From Dactylorhiza incarnata (taxonomy: Eukaryota > Streptophyta > Magnoliopsida > Asparagales > Orchidaceae): a stretch of 64,000 nucleotides of DNA. Shown here one piece after another: positions 55,453 through 64,000 of this stretch. How positions within the stretch are numbered: position 1 is the first letter of the stretch; every line of letters begins with the position of its first letter. The notes below the pieces were generated by a model. It did not search any database and was not told where the DNA came from. It saw only the letters and a list, made by a program, of their open reading frames with translations. The translations under genes and the position numbers were made by a program. The stretch spans positions 9,101,001 through 9,165,000 of the forward strand of contig JAWHQI010000049.1 of NCBI GenBank assembly GCA_033032865.1, in the 5' to 3' direction.

Positions 55453-56728
55453 ATGAACGTCCCCACCTGGGGGACGGTTCCCCATGTGCAGAACATGATT
55501 CCCCCAGCACAAGATGAAGTCCCTCATGAACGGGCTACGGTTCCCCATGTGCAGAACATGATTACCCCAGCACAAGATGAAGTCCCTCATGAACGGGCTA
55601 CGGTTCCCCCACTTCAAGACGAAGTTCCTCTGGTACAAACTGCGGTCCCTCCACCACTGTCCCCCACCCAGTTCCAGCAGACGGAGCTGGGCCAGACTTT
55701 GGCTGCCATTCTGCATGCATTTTCTCAGCAGTAGGCCCCGGTTCAGGCCCCCAACCCAGGGGAAAATTGGTTGAGCATTTTCAGAGGCCTCTCACCACCG
55801 TCTTACACAGGGTCTGAGTCGGTAGTTCAAACGGAGGAATGGCTAGATGCGATTCAGGAGATGCTGGCAGGGATTCGTTGCCCAGTAGACATAGCAGTGT
55901 CCTTGGCTATTTCTGCCTTAAAATCTCATGCCAAGAGATGGTGGAAGTCAGCCCTGGAAACCACCTTTGCTGGCTTAGAGTATGCCGACATCACGTGGGA
56001 GGAATTTAAGGAGGCACTCCTGGAACACTTCATGCCGCAAACTTCCAGAGATGATTTGGAGGAGCGGCTCCTGCATCTGAAGCAAGGAAACCTATCAGTG
56101 TTAGAGTATCAGCGGGAGTTCTCGCACCTAGCCCGCTACGCCACCACCCATCAGTTGAAGGACTCCGGATATGCCAAGAGGTTCTTCAAGGGTCTTCGAG
56201 ACGATCTCAGGCACTCCCTGCAGTACGTGGCAGATTCCAGTCTAGCCCGAATCACCGAAGCAGCAAGAAGACTAGAAGCCGATCAGCTGATGATACTGGG
56301 CTGAGGAAAAAGGCCAGCAGAAGACGGAAGTGGGAACAGAGGACGAGACCACCGTCAGCGTGGCAGATTTATTAGACACTAGAGAGGCGGGGGACGGCCT
56401 CATCTGGACCCCCGACCAGAATAGAGACCCCCGACTATACTTGCACCTCAGCCGTTACGGATCCAGGAGCCCCAGGGACAGGCAGGTAGGGCATATACTC
56501 CACCGGTGTGCTTTTGGTGTCATCAACCAGGCCATGTGCGGGCCCATTGCCCTCAGAGATGGGGTAATCCCGCACCTCTACCTATAGCAGCACCGCCGGT
56601 ACAACAATTCAGGGGCCGAGGCCGAGGACGTGGCCGAGGCCGAGGACAACACGGTAGAGGCAGGCAGCCAGAGCAGATGTACGCACTGGACCTTACCGAA
56701 CCTAGGAATCCAGAGGATGTGATCACAG
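55453..56728 (+). pseudogene. chromovirus Gag
   Basis: One reading frame runs from a Pro-rich N-terminus with a duplicated ~93 bp segment, through a capsid domain (WLDAIQEMLAGIRCPVDI, FKEALLEHFMP, GNLSVLEYQREFSHLARY). It ends with a CCHC zinc knuckle (CFWCHQPGHVRAHC) and an Arg/Gly-rich tail. In-frame stops occur at 55732 (TAG), 56302 (TGA) and at two TAGs near 56380 and 56420. After the Arg/Gly tail and ALDLTEPRNPEDVITG the frame meets a GT splice donor at 56729. Confidence 0.8.
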
Positions 56729-56820
56729 GTACCTCAGCTTTTCCTTTTGTATTTGTTTATTTACCTTACCGACCCTTAATTTACGTCAAATAATAAAATT
56801 AAAACCACGAAATAACCCAG
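56729..56820 (+). other. putative 92 nt intron between gag and pol
   Basis: The segment starts GTACCTCAG, is T-rich then A-rich, and ends AACCCAG. Removing it joins a codon split after its first base and gives ITGIVLVCRKPAYTIF, which restores the continuous gag-protease reading frame. Unspliced RNA meets TAATAA inside the segment. Confidence 0.6.
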
Positions 56821-57233
56821 GTATAGTGCTAGTATGTAGAAAGCCTGCGTACACCATTTTCGATATGGGTGCCTCCCACTCATTCGTTTCGACAGAATTC
56901 ATTGACGACTTGGACCAGGTGCAGCACCTCGAAGGAGTCGAAAGGAAGGTACGACTTGCGGACGGATCAGAGATAAAAACATGTGCCAAGTGCAACATGA
57001 ATGTAGAGATCAGAGGGAAAATGTTCGAAGCGCCAACAACACTGTTAAAGATGAAGGGCTACGATCTAAACTTGGGAATGGACTGGTTGTACTGGAACCA
57101 CGCAAGGATTGATTGCCAGGCAAAGAAAATCGTGCTAAAACACGAGGGCGACGAGTTGGTAATCGAAGGTATTAAACCTATTTCCCATCGATTAATCTCG
57201 TCAATTCAAGCTGTCAAAGCCCACTTACAATGA
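56821..57233 (+). pseudogene. chromovirus protease
   Basis: The aspartic protease active site reads FDMGASHSF; functional gypsy proteases have D-T-G or D-S-G, so the second position is changed (ACG to ATG would be one C-to-T step). The following region (RLADGSEIKTCAKCNMNVEI, YDLNLGMDWLYWNHARIDC) is typical. The frame ends at a TGA at 57231. Confidence 0.75.
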
Positions 57234-58673
57234 GATGAAGTTTTTATGATCTGCTTTGAAATGAAAGAGGAAGGTAATCCCCTAACTGATATACCCGTAG
57301 TCCAACAATTTCCCGATGTATTCCTGGAAAAACAGCCAGGACTACCGCCACACAGAGAAAAGGACTTCCAGATTCAATTAGTACCAGGAGCAAGGCCTGT
57401 GTCTAGAGCACCATACCAAATGGCCCCGAAGGAGTTAGCAGAATTCCGTGCCCAATTGTAGGAGTTAGTAGACTCAGGGTTCTTCCGGCCAAGCTCGTCG
57501 CCGTGGGGAGCTCCTGTGCTCTTTGTAAAGAAGAAGGACGGGACTCTTCGATTGTATATTGACTACCGGGAGCTCAACAGGTTGACAGTGCGTAACACTT
57601 ATCATCTACCCCGGATTGACGAAGTGTTTGATCAGCTAGAAGGGGTGCACTGGTTTTCAAAATTGGATCTGAGATCGGGGTATTATCAATTGCGGATCCA
57701 GGAAGAGGACATACCGAAGACAGCCTTCAGTTCTAGATATGGCCTGTATGAATTCACGGTGATGTCGTTCGGACTCACAAATGCTCCTTATGCATTTATG
57801 AGTCTAATGAACCGCCTATTCGAGGCCTACCTGGATGTTTTCATCATCATTTTCATAGACGACATCCTGATCTACTCAAGGACGGAGGAGGAACACGCTC
57901 AGCACCTGACATCCGTACTGGAAAGGCTCCGAGAGCACAAACTTTATGCCAAATTCAGTAAGTGCCAGTTCTGGCATAAGGAAGTAGCCTTCTTGGGTCA
58001 CATAATCAGCGGAGCTGGATTAGCAGTGGACCCAGCCAAGATTCAGGCAGTGCGTGATTGGCCCCAACCAAAAACAGCATCGGATGTGAGGAGCTTCTTA
58101 GGGCTTGCCGGTTATTATCGGAAATTTGTGGAAGGGTTCTCTCGGATTGCCCTTCTCCTCACATCTCTAACCAAGAAAGATGCACCATTCTTATGGATGC
58201 CAAAGTGTGAAGCCGCCTTCCAAGAACAGAAGAGCAGACTTATCTCCGCCCCGATCCTTGTCCTCCCGTCAGGAAGGGAAGGATTTCAAGTGTACACGGA
58301 TGCATCCTACCAAGGAATGGGGGCGGTGTTAATGCAAAACGGGCATGTGATTGCTTACGCCTCACGATAGCTGAAGAAGCATGAGCAGAACTACCCGGTA
58401 CATGATCTTGAGATGGGAGCAGTAGTATTTACACTAAAGATCTGGAGGCATTATTTATATGGAGTGCATTGCGACATCTTTTCAGACCACAAAAACCTGA
58501 AGTATGTGGACACCCAGAAGGATCTAAACCTCCGACAAAGGAGATGGGTAGAATTTCTGTGCGATTACCAGTACACGATGCACTATCATCCCGGGAAGGC
58601 GAATTCTGTGGCAGACGCACTTAGCCGAAGAGCAAGTACTTCCGACTCGGAACCCCGGCTGATGACGATGTAA
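57234..58673 (+). pseudogene. chromovirus reverse transcriptase and RNase H
   Basis: The same frame continues with the pre-reverse-transcriptase linker (FPDVFLEKQPGLPPHREKDF), then a TAG at 57459. The catalytic region follows ([42 protein letters not shown] with the two catalytic aspartates). RNase H starts [17 protein letters not shown] and has the SDHKNLKY motif. Stops lie at 58368 (TAG) and 58671 (TAA). Frame is otherwise kept. Confidence 0.85.
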
Positions 58674-60183
58674 GTGATAAAAGTACTACAGGACTTGAAG
58701 ATCACCCTTGTATCCAAAGCCGACCCCGAAGTTTTCAAAGAATACTTGGCTTCGATGAGCATGACCAGTGATATTCAGGATCGTATCAAATTTGGGCAAA
58801 GGCAAGATGCGTCCTTAGAACCAGTGTTTGCAGCCCTGGAGTCGGGCCCCATAGGAAACTTTACCTTACGTGATGGTCTTGTCCACTACCGAGGGCGGAT
58901 TCTTATACCTGCGGGGGACAGGATCCGAGAAGACATCATGGCGGAAGCACATAGCAGCAAGTATTCTATACATCCAGGAATTTCTAAAATGACGGCGGAC
59001 CTGAGGAAGTCGATGTACTGGCCCGGCATGAAGAAAGATATCGCTCACTTCGTTACACACTGCGTATCTTGCCAACTAGTGAAAGCCGAGTGCAAGAAGC
59101 CTTGAGGATTATTACAACCCCTACCCGTGCCAGAGTGGAAATTTGAAGACATATCTATGGATTTTGTACACGGACTGCCCCGCTCCAACTCCGGGAATGA
59201 AAGTGTGGGTGATCGTGGACCGATTGACAAAGGTGGCACGGTTTATTCCCGTCAGAAAGGGTGCTCTGGTCAAAACGTTAGTACGACTATTTGTGGAAAA
59301 GTTTGTTCGGTATCACGGAGTCCCTAGATCGATCGTGTCTGATCGGGATGGCCGGTTCACGTCTCGGGAATGGAAAGTTGTCCAAGCCTATCTGGGATCT
59401 CATTTTACCTTCAGCATCGCCTTCCACCCTCAGACAGATGGTCAAACTGAGCGTATTATTTGGACAATGGAAGACCTACTACGCCTTTGCATCCTGGATC
59501 GCAGGGAACCTTGGGAGAGATTGCTGCCGCTCGCCAAATTTTCTTACAATAATAGCCATCAGTCCAGCATCGGCATGGCCCCCTATGAAGCATTATATGG
59601 TCGGAAATGCAGGACCCCGCTATCATGGGTCCAGGATGAATATCCAGAAGTGCCGGGATCAAAGTTTGAAGAGGACACAGACGCTCTGGTGCGACTGATT
59701 CAGGAGCGAATGCTAGAAGCCCAGAGTCGACAGGCCAAATATTACGACGCGCGACATCGTAAGGTAGAGTTCCAGGTGGGAGACAAAATTTTTCAAAAGA
59801 TACGTCCGGTGCATGGCATCACACGGGTACGGAGGTTAAAGAAGCTCAGTCCTAGGTATATGGGGCCTTATAGGATCTTGGAGCGGATTGGCCCCCTGGC
59901 ATACCGACTGGAGCTGCCACCAGAACCAGAAAACCTGCACGACGTCTTCCACATCTCTTCGCTCAGGAGAGCCCAGCTTAAGCCAGAACAACAAATTGCT
60001 CGCACCGCAGGACCTATAGCAACGGATCGGTCTGTCCGCTTGGTGCCCATACGGATTGACGACTCTAGCATCCGGGTTCTACGACTAAAGAAGGTGCCAC
60101 TAGTAAAGGTCCTTTGGTCCAACCACGGACAGGAGGAGCATACTTGGGAACCACTGGATCTAATACAGCAACGCTACCCGTAA
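58674..60183 (+). pseudogene. chromovirus integrase with chromodomain
   Basis: The zinc-binding region is intact (HSSKYSIHPG ... HCVSCQLVK). After a TGA at 59103 and a one-base frameshift near 59200, the catalytic core follows with [23 protein letters not shown] and HPQTDGQTERII (Asp, Asp, Glu). A GPY/F-type module (RYMGPYRILERIGPLAYRL) and a C-terminal chromodomain (KVLWSNHGQEEHTWEPL) complete it. Chromodomains of this clade are thought to direct integration to chromatin marks. The 346-codon second part is uninterrupted to its stop. Confidence 0.88.
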
Positions 60184-60250
60184 TTATTTGAATCAGGTAA
60201 CACCCGATTGCTAGAATGGACTTGATCTGAAAACCCGTACACCCGATCTT

Positions 60251-60289
60251 AATTTCGGGGACGAAATTGTTTTGTTTTGTATTGGGATT
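60251..60289 (+). other. chromovirus polypurine tract region
   Basis: TTTCGGGGACGAAATT followed by ATTGGGATT precedes the 3' LTR. The TTCGGGGACGAAA phrase is common shortly before the 3' LTR in such elements. The exact primer is uncertain. Confidence 0.45.
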
Positions 60290-63200
60290 TGTAACATCCC
60301 CCAAACTGCTAGGCCCCTAGAGAATTTTTGTCATGACAAGTCATGACAAAAATAGGATAAGTGACATAGAGCCCTAGAATGATAGTGAAAGAAGTGAAAA
60401 ACACATGGTATGCACTTAGCCATCATGAACCACCCTAATGAAAAGTGAACTAAAAAGAGGCTAAAACATCTTATGCATCTCACATGGCCATGGATATTTC
60501 CCTAGGATGAATCAAGTACACAAAATAGGCCAAGGAGGCCCCATGAACTCCACAAGTTAAGAAGGAATACACATTGGTGTGCATTTAGCAAATTTTGATG
60601 CCTAGCCTAGGGGTGACCAATGGACTCCAAAAAGCCAACAAAACCTCATTATGATCCCTATTACCATCCAAGGAGGTAAGTAGGCCACTAGGGACCCTTG
60701 GGGTCAACCAAATTGGTCAAATTGACCAAAAGTCAACTTTGAGCTATCCTAGGTCAAACCACCATAAATAAGGGCAATTGAACTCCAAATGATCAAATTG
60801 GACCCACCCTCATATGGCAACCTCCCTAGGGGACCTAATGGACCCAAAAGCCCCATCTTAGGGCCATCAATTTGGGGAAATTAGACCAATTTCTAAAAAG
60901 CCCCAAATAGACCTAAATGTGCTAAAAACCCAAATTGATCTCCAATTGACCTAGTGTGATCAAATTGATCACCCATAAACACTAAGGGGAGTAAATGAGA
61001 CCCAATTGAACCAAAGTGCACAGTCAATTTTGGAGAATTAGGGCAAAACCACCAAAATGCCCAAATTGCCCTAATAAGCAATTTTGTGCAATTAAACCCC
61101 ATATGACCCCGCCATGGCTCAATTCTTCTTAGAGTAGGTCCATAGGGTCTTAGGAAATAATGTGGGTCAGTCACCTTGAATGGGGTGAGCTAGGGTCAAA
61201 ACCAAACCCAAAAGCCCCAATTTGCCCTATTTGGGTCAAGTAAGCCAAACTCAAGCTAGGTGGACTTAACCCAAACCCAACCTTAGAACCTTTGGGCTCA
61301 ACTCCACCTAATCAAGCCCACAAGAAGGCTGGTTTGCCTAGAGCCCAATTGGGCCCAAGGGGGAGGTTCACCAAGGGGTGGCCGGCCACCTCCAAGCATG
61401 AATTCAAGAGGAATTCATGGAGGAGTGGCCACTTGGCCACCACTCCTTAAATCCTGGCATGCCCACAGCCCTCCCAAGGATATTCCAGCAGAATTGGTCT
61501 GAGCTGGCTGCTGTTGAGAGGAGGGAGGAGAAAGTTCCACCAAGTGGCCGGCCACATTAATGTCTAAGCTCCAAGGAAATTCAAATGGGCTCGATTTTCC
61601 CCCTCCCCTGGCCGGCAATTGATGAGAGGAATGGATCCCTGCTGAGCTGGAGCTATAGCAGTGGCTGCTGAGGGAGGTGCCAGCCTTGGTGAAATAGCCA
61701 AGGATGGCTGGCGACATACAAAGCCCCCAGCTCAATCCATCCTTACCACTAGCTTCAGAATCGGGAAATGAGAGAAAGCCCCCTGCAAACCACTAGAATT
61801 GAGCTCAGCCGCACAGGAGAAGGCATGGACGCCGTAAACAATGCCTAGGTCTTCCTCCGCCGCAACATCCGCCGCCAAGGCCGCGTCCAGGCAACGTTCC
61901 TTCCCCTCTCCATCTGTGCTAGTCTCCCCCTCTCTTCCTTTACAATATCCGTGAAGAAATGGTGAGATTTCGTGATTTCATTTTTATGTTCCGGGCTCGA
62001 AAAAGAAAGGTGGCGCAGGCCACCTCCACCCTCCTCCGGCCAAACGGCCACCGCCAATCGGAAGCCCTATGTCGGGTGGAGGTGGTGGCTTGGGGGTTTG
62101 GTCGGAGACGGCCTAAGTTGGCCGGAAATTCCCCCACAAACCGGCCCAGACACGACGAATCGGAGCCTTTGGCTCATCGAGAAAGATGTAATCTGGGTCG
62201 TTGCTTTCGCGTGAAATCCTTATCCACAGCCCAAATTTATATTAATACATTTATTTAATTTAAATGTTACATTTCCAGCAGCCCCTTACCTGATTTATTA
62301 AAAATACCTACTCTTATTTTATGAGAAAACTTTGAACATCAAAGTTGTAGCCCTTGGGCTCTAGAATTTTTAGAAATTTAGATCACCCCAAAAGGAGCAT
62401 TGTAGCTCCCTGTAGACCATTTCTAGTGTAGCATGTACATATGAGCCCCTTTTTCCTTTATAAATTAATTTGGAGAGGTAATTAACTCTAAATATCTTGA
62501 AATTTGGTGCATGCATGAGCCATGCCCTAATGTACATCCTACCAAAAATTGAGAACATGTGGAAATGATTTTTCTAAGGTCTTGATCATCATTTCATTTT
62601 CCTTGAAAATCTTAGACCTAGTGTCTTATGAAGTCAAATCCACTCAAAACCTTGGTGGATAGTAGACCTAGACATACAAAATCTCTGGCCAAAATTTTGG
62701 GCAATTTGGGTCAGTGCATGTGGACATATCTCTCATGCAAGATTCATTAAAGTAGTGAATAGTGTGACATGTATAGAAAGGTGAATGTGTTAAGATAAAT
62801 AATGGTACAGCACTTACATGTTGACTCCACCTAGGTTAGGATCATTTCTGGAGTTAGTGATCAACATAAGTATTGTAGATCTTGAGTTTACCTTTAGAAT
62901 TCCACTGATTTCATGTCATTTGGACAAGTATAGCTCCATCTATGCCATTTTTGGTGAGACATGTTTATAATTGTATTTTGTTATGTTAAACACTTGTACA
63001 GAACTTGCATGTTGATTTCACCTAGGTTAGACTCATTTCTGGAGTTAGTGATCAACATGAATACTGTAGCCCTTGAGGTTACCTTTAAAATGCCACTAAT
63101 TTCATGTCATTTGGTTTAGTATAGCTCCCGCTATGCCATTTCTGGTGTGACATGTATATAAGGTGAATTTGTTAAGTTAAACATTGTGTACAGAACTTGC

Positions 63201-64000
63201 ATGTTGATTTCACCTAGGTTAGACTCATTTCTGGAGTTAGTGATCAACATGAATACTGTAGCCCTTGAGGTTACCTTTAAAATGCCACTGATTTCATGTC
63301 AGTTGGTTAAGTGTAGCTCCTTCTATGCCATATTTGGTGTGACAAGTATATAAGGTGAATTTGTTAAGTTAAACATTGTGTACAGAACTTGCATGTTGAT
63401 TTCACCTAGGTTAGACTCATTTCTGGAGTTAGTGATCAACATGAATACTGTAGCCCTTGAGGTTACCTTTAAAATGCCACTGATTTCATGTCATTTAGTC
63501 AAGTGTAGCTCCTTTTAGGTCACTTTTAGAGAAACATGTATAAAGTGTATCTGGTGCGTTTAGTGGTTTTGACTCATGCAAATACCTTGAATATTTGCCC
63601 ATGCCTTGGACATGATATCAAACACCTCTAGTCATGAATTCAACTCATGTGCATGAGTGGATTCCTCTGAACTTCAAGTTGAAATTTTGGACTTAGGGGT
63701 GTAGGAAAATTGGGTGCGTTTAGAAAAAATGTAATAAATAATAAATAATGATAAATACACCTTGGTTTAATATGAGACTTAGGATCTGGTGTTTTTAGAC
63801 CAATATTGAGCTATAGTAATTTTCCCAGAATTTATGGAAGCTTTAGCATAGTACTTGTAGTGTAAACCCTTATTGGCACACCAAATGTAATAAATAATAA
63901 ATAATGATAAATACACCTTGGTCTAAAATGAGACTTAGGATCTGGTATTTTTAGAACAATATTGAGCTATAGTAATTTTCCTAGAATTTATGGAAGCTTT
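60290..64000 (+). repeat. 3' LTR of the chromovirus, cut by the window end
   Basis: It begins TGTAACATCCCCC and follows the 5' LTR closely, with small indels and many C/T or G/A differences. Visible parts include the GC-rich island (61320-62220), four intact ~190 bp repeats (62750-63550) and the start of the 155 bp repeat (63720 onward). Confidence 0.9.
62750..63550 (+). repeat. ~190 bp tandem repeat in the 3' LTR
   Basis: Four copies are spaced about 190 bp apart (GATCAACAT words near 62861, 63050, 63242 and 63433). All retain the 15 bp that one copy of the 5' LTR lacks. Confidence 0.85.

Larger units (their letters stand above)
49021..64000 (+). mobile_element. chromodomain gypsy element (Tekay/Del-like) with 6.2 kb LTRs
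   Basis: A full interior (55254-60289) lies between an LTR of 6,233 bp and a second LTR that starts at 60290 and leaves the window. The order is gag, protease, reverse transcriptase, RNase H, integrase, chromodomain, which defines a chromovirus. It interrupts the Tat B integrase; GAGTA (49016-49020) should reappear after the second LTR outside the window. Coding is kept almost in one frame over 4.7 kb. It is broken by stops that are all one C-to-T change away from a sense codon, plus one frameshift. Confidence 0.9.

Overview
This is a heterochromatin-like stretch of a large flowering-plant genome made almost entirely of nested LTR retrotransposons. I see no convincing host gene, rRNA or tRNA. 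The plant assignment rests on the lineages present: a Sirevirus-type copia with an envelope-like ORF, an Athila gypsy element with the Asp-tRNA-type primer site, Tat-lineage gypsy elements with extra antisense genes, and a chromodomain gypsy element. The species cannot be named from the sequence.

Layout, left to right. 1-1029 is the end of a copia LTR. 1030-8165 is a second copia LTR, split by a 6.0 kb solo LTR of a chromovirus relative (1812-7805, target duplication GCCTG). 8166-9500 is a decayed copia gag-pol on the minus strand, followed by a PIF/Harbinger-like element (9509-10060, TAA duplication). 10061-11640 is AT-rich with nothing recognisable. From about 11640 to 35033 lies an old Tat-type element (Tat A), seen mainly as two plus-strand extra genes and a 60 bp tandem array. 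It is broken by a gag-only non-autonomous copia element (12085-16239, CGCGT) and a 12.6 kb Sirevirus (17300-29925, TGGTC). The Sirevirus itself carries a solo LTR (25266-26095, CAACC).

From 35034 a second Tat element (Tat B, minus strand) follows: LTR, two TATA-driven multi-exon plus-strand genes, a 95 bp tandem array and an integrase. An Athila element (37276-43132, holding a fragment of a CACTA end) interrupts its first extra gene. A chromovirus with LTRs of 6.2 kb (49021 to past the window end) interrupts its integrase. Insertion order follows from the nesting: Tat A, then Tat B, the gag-only element and the Sirevirus, then Athila, the chromovirus and the small solo LTR.

The main observations that go beyond annotation are these. 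(1) A TTCGTCGA-type motif is clustered upstream of the TATA box in the LTRs of five families from three unrelated lineages. (2) A roughly 90 nt module with compensatory base changes, apparently a structured RNA, is shared by chromovirus LTRs and the Athila 3' region. (3) An in-frame 92 nt intron appears to separate gag from pol in the chromovirus. (4) The two Tat elements show the same plan of antisense genes, each with a CTATAAATA promoter, next to element-specific satellites.
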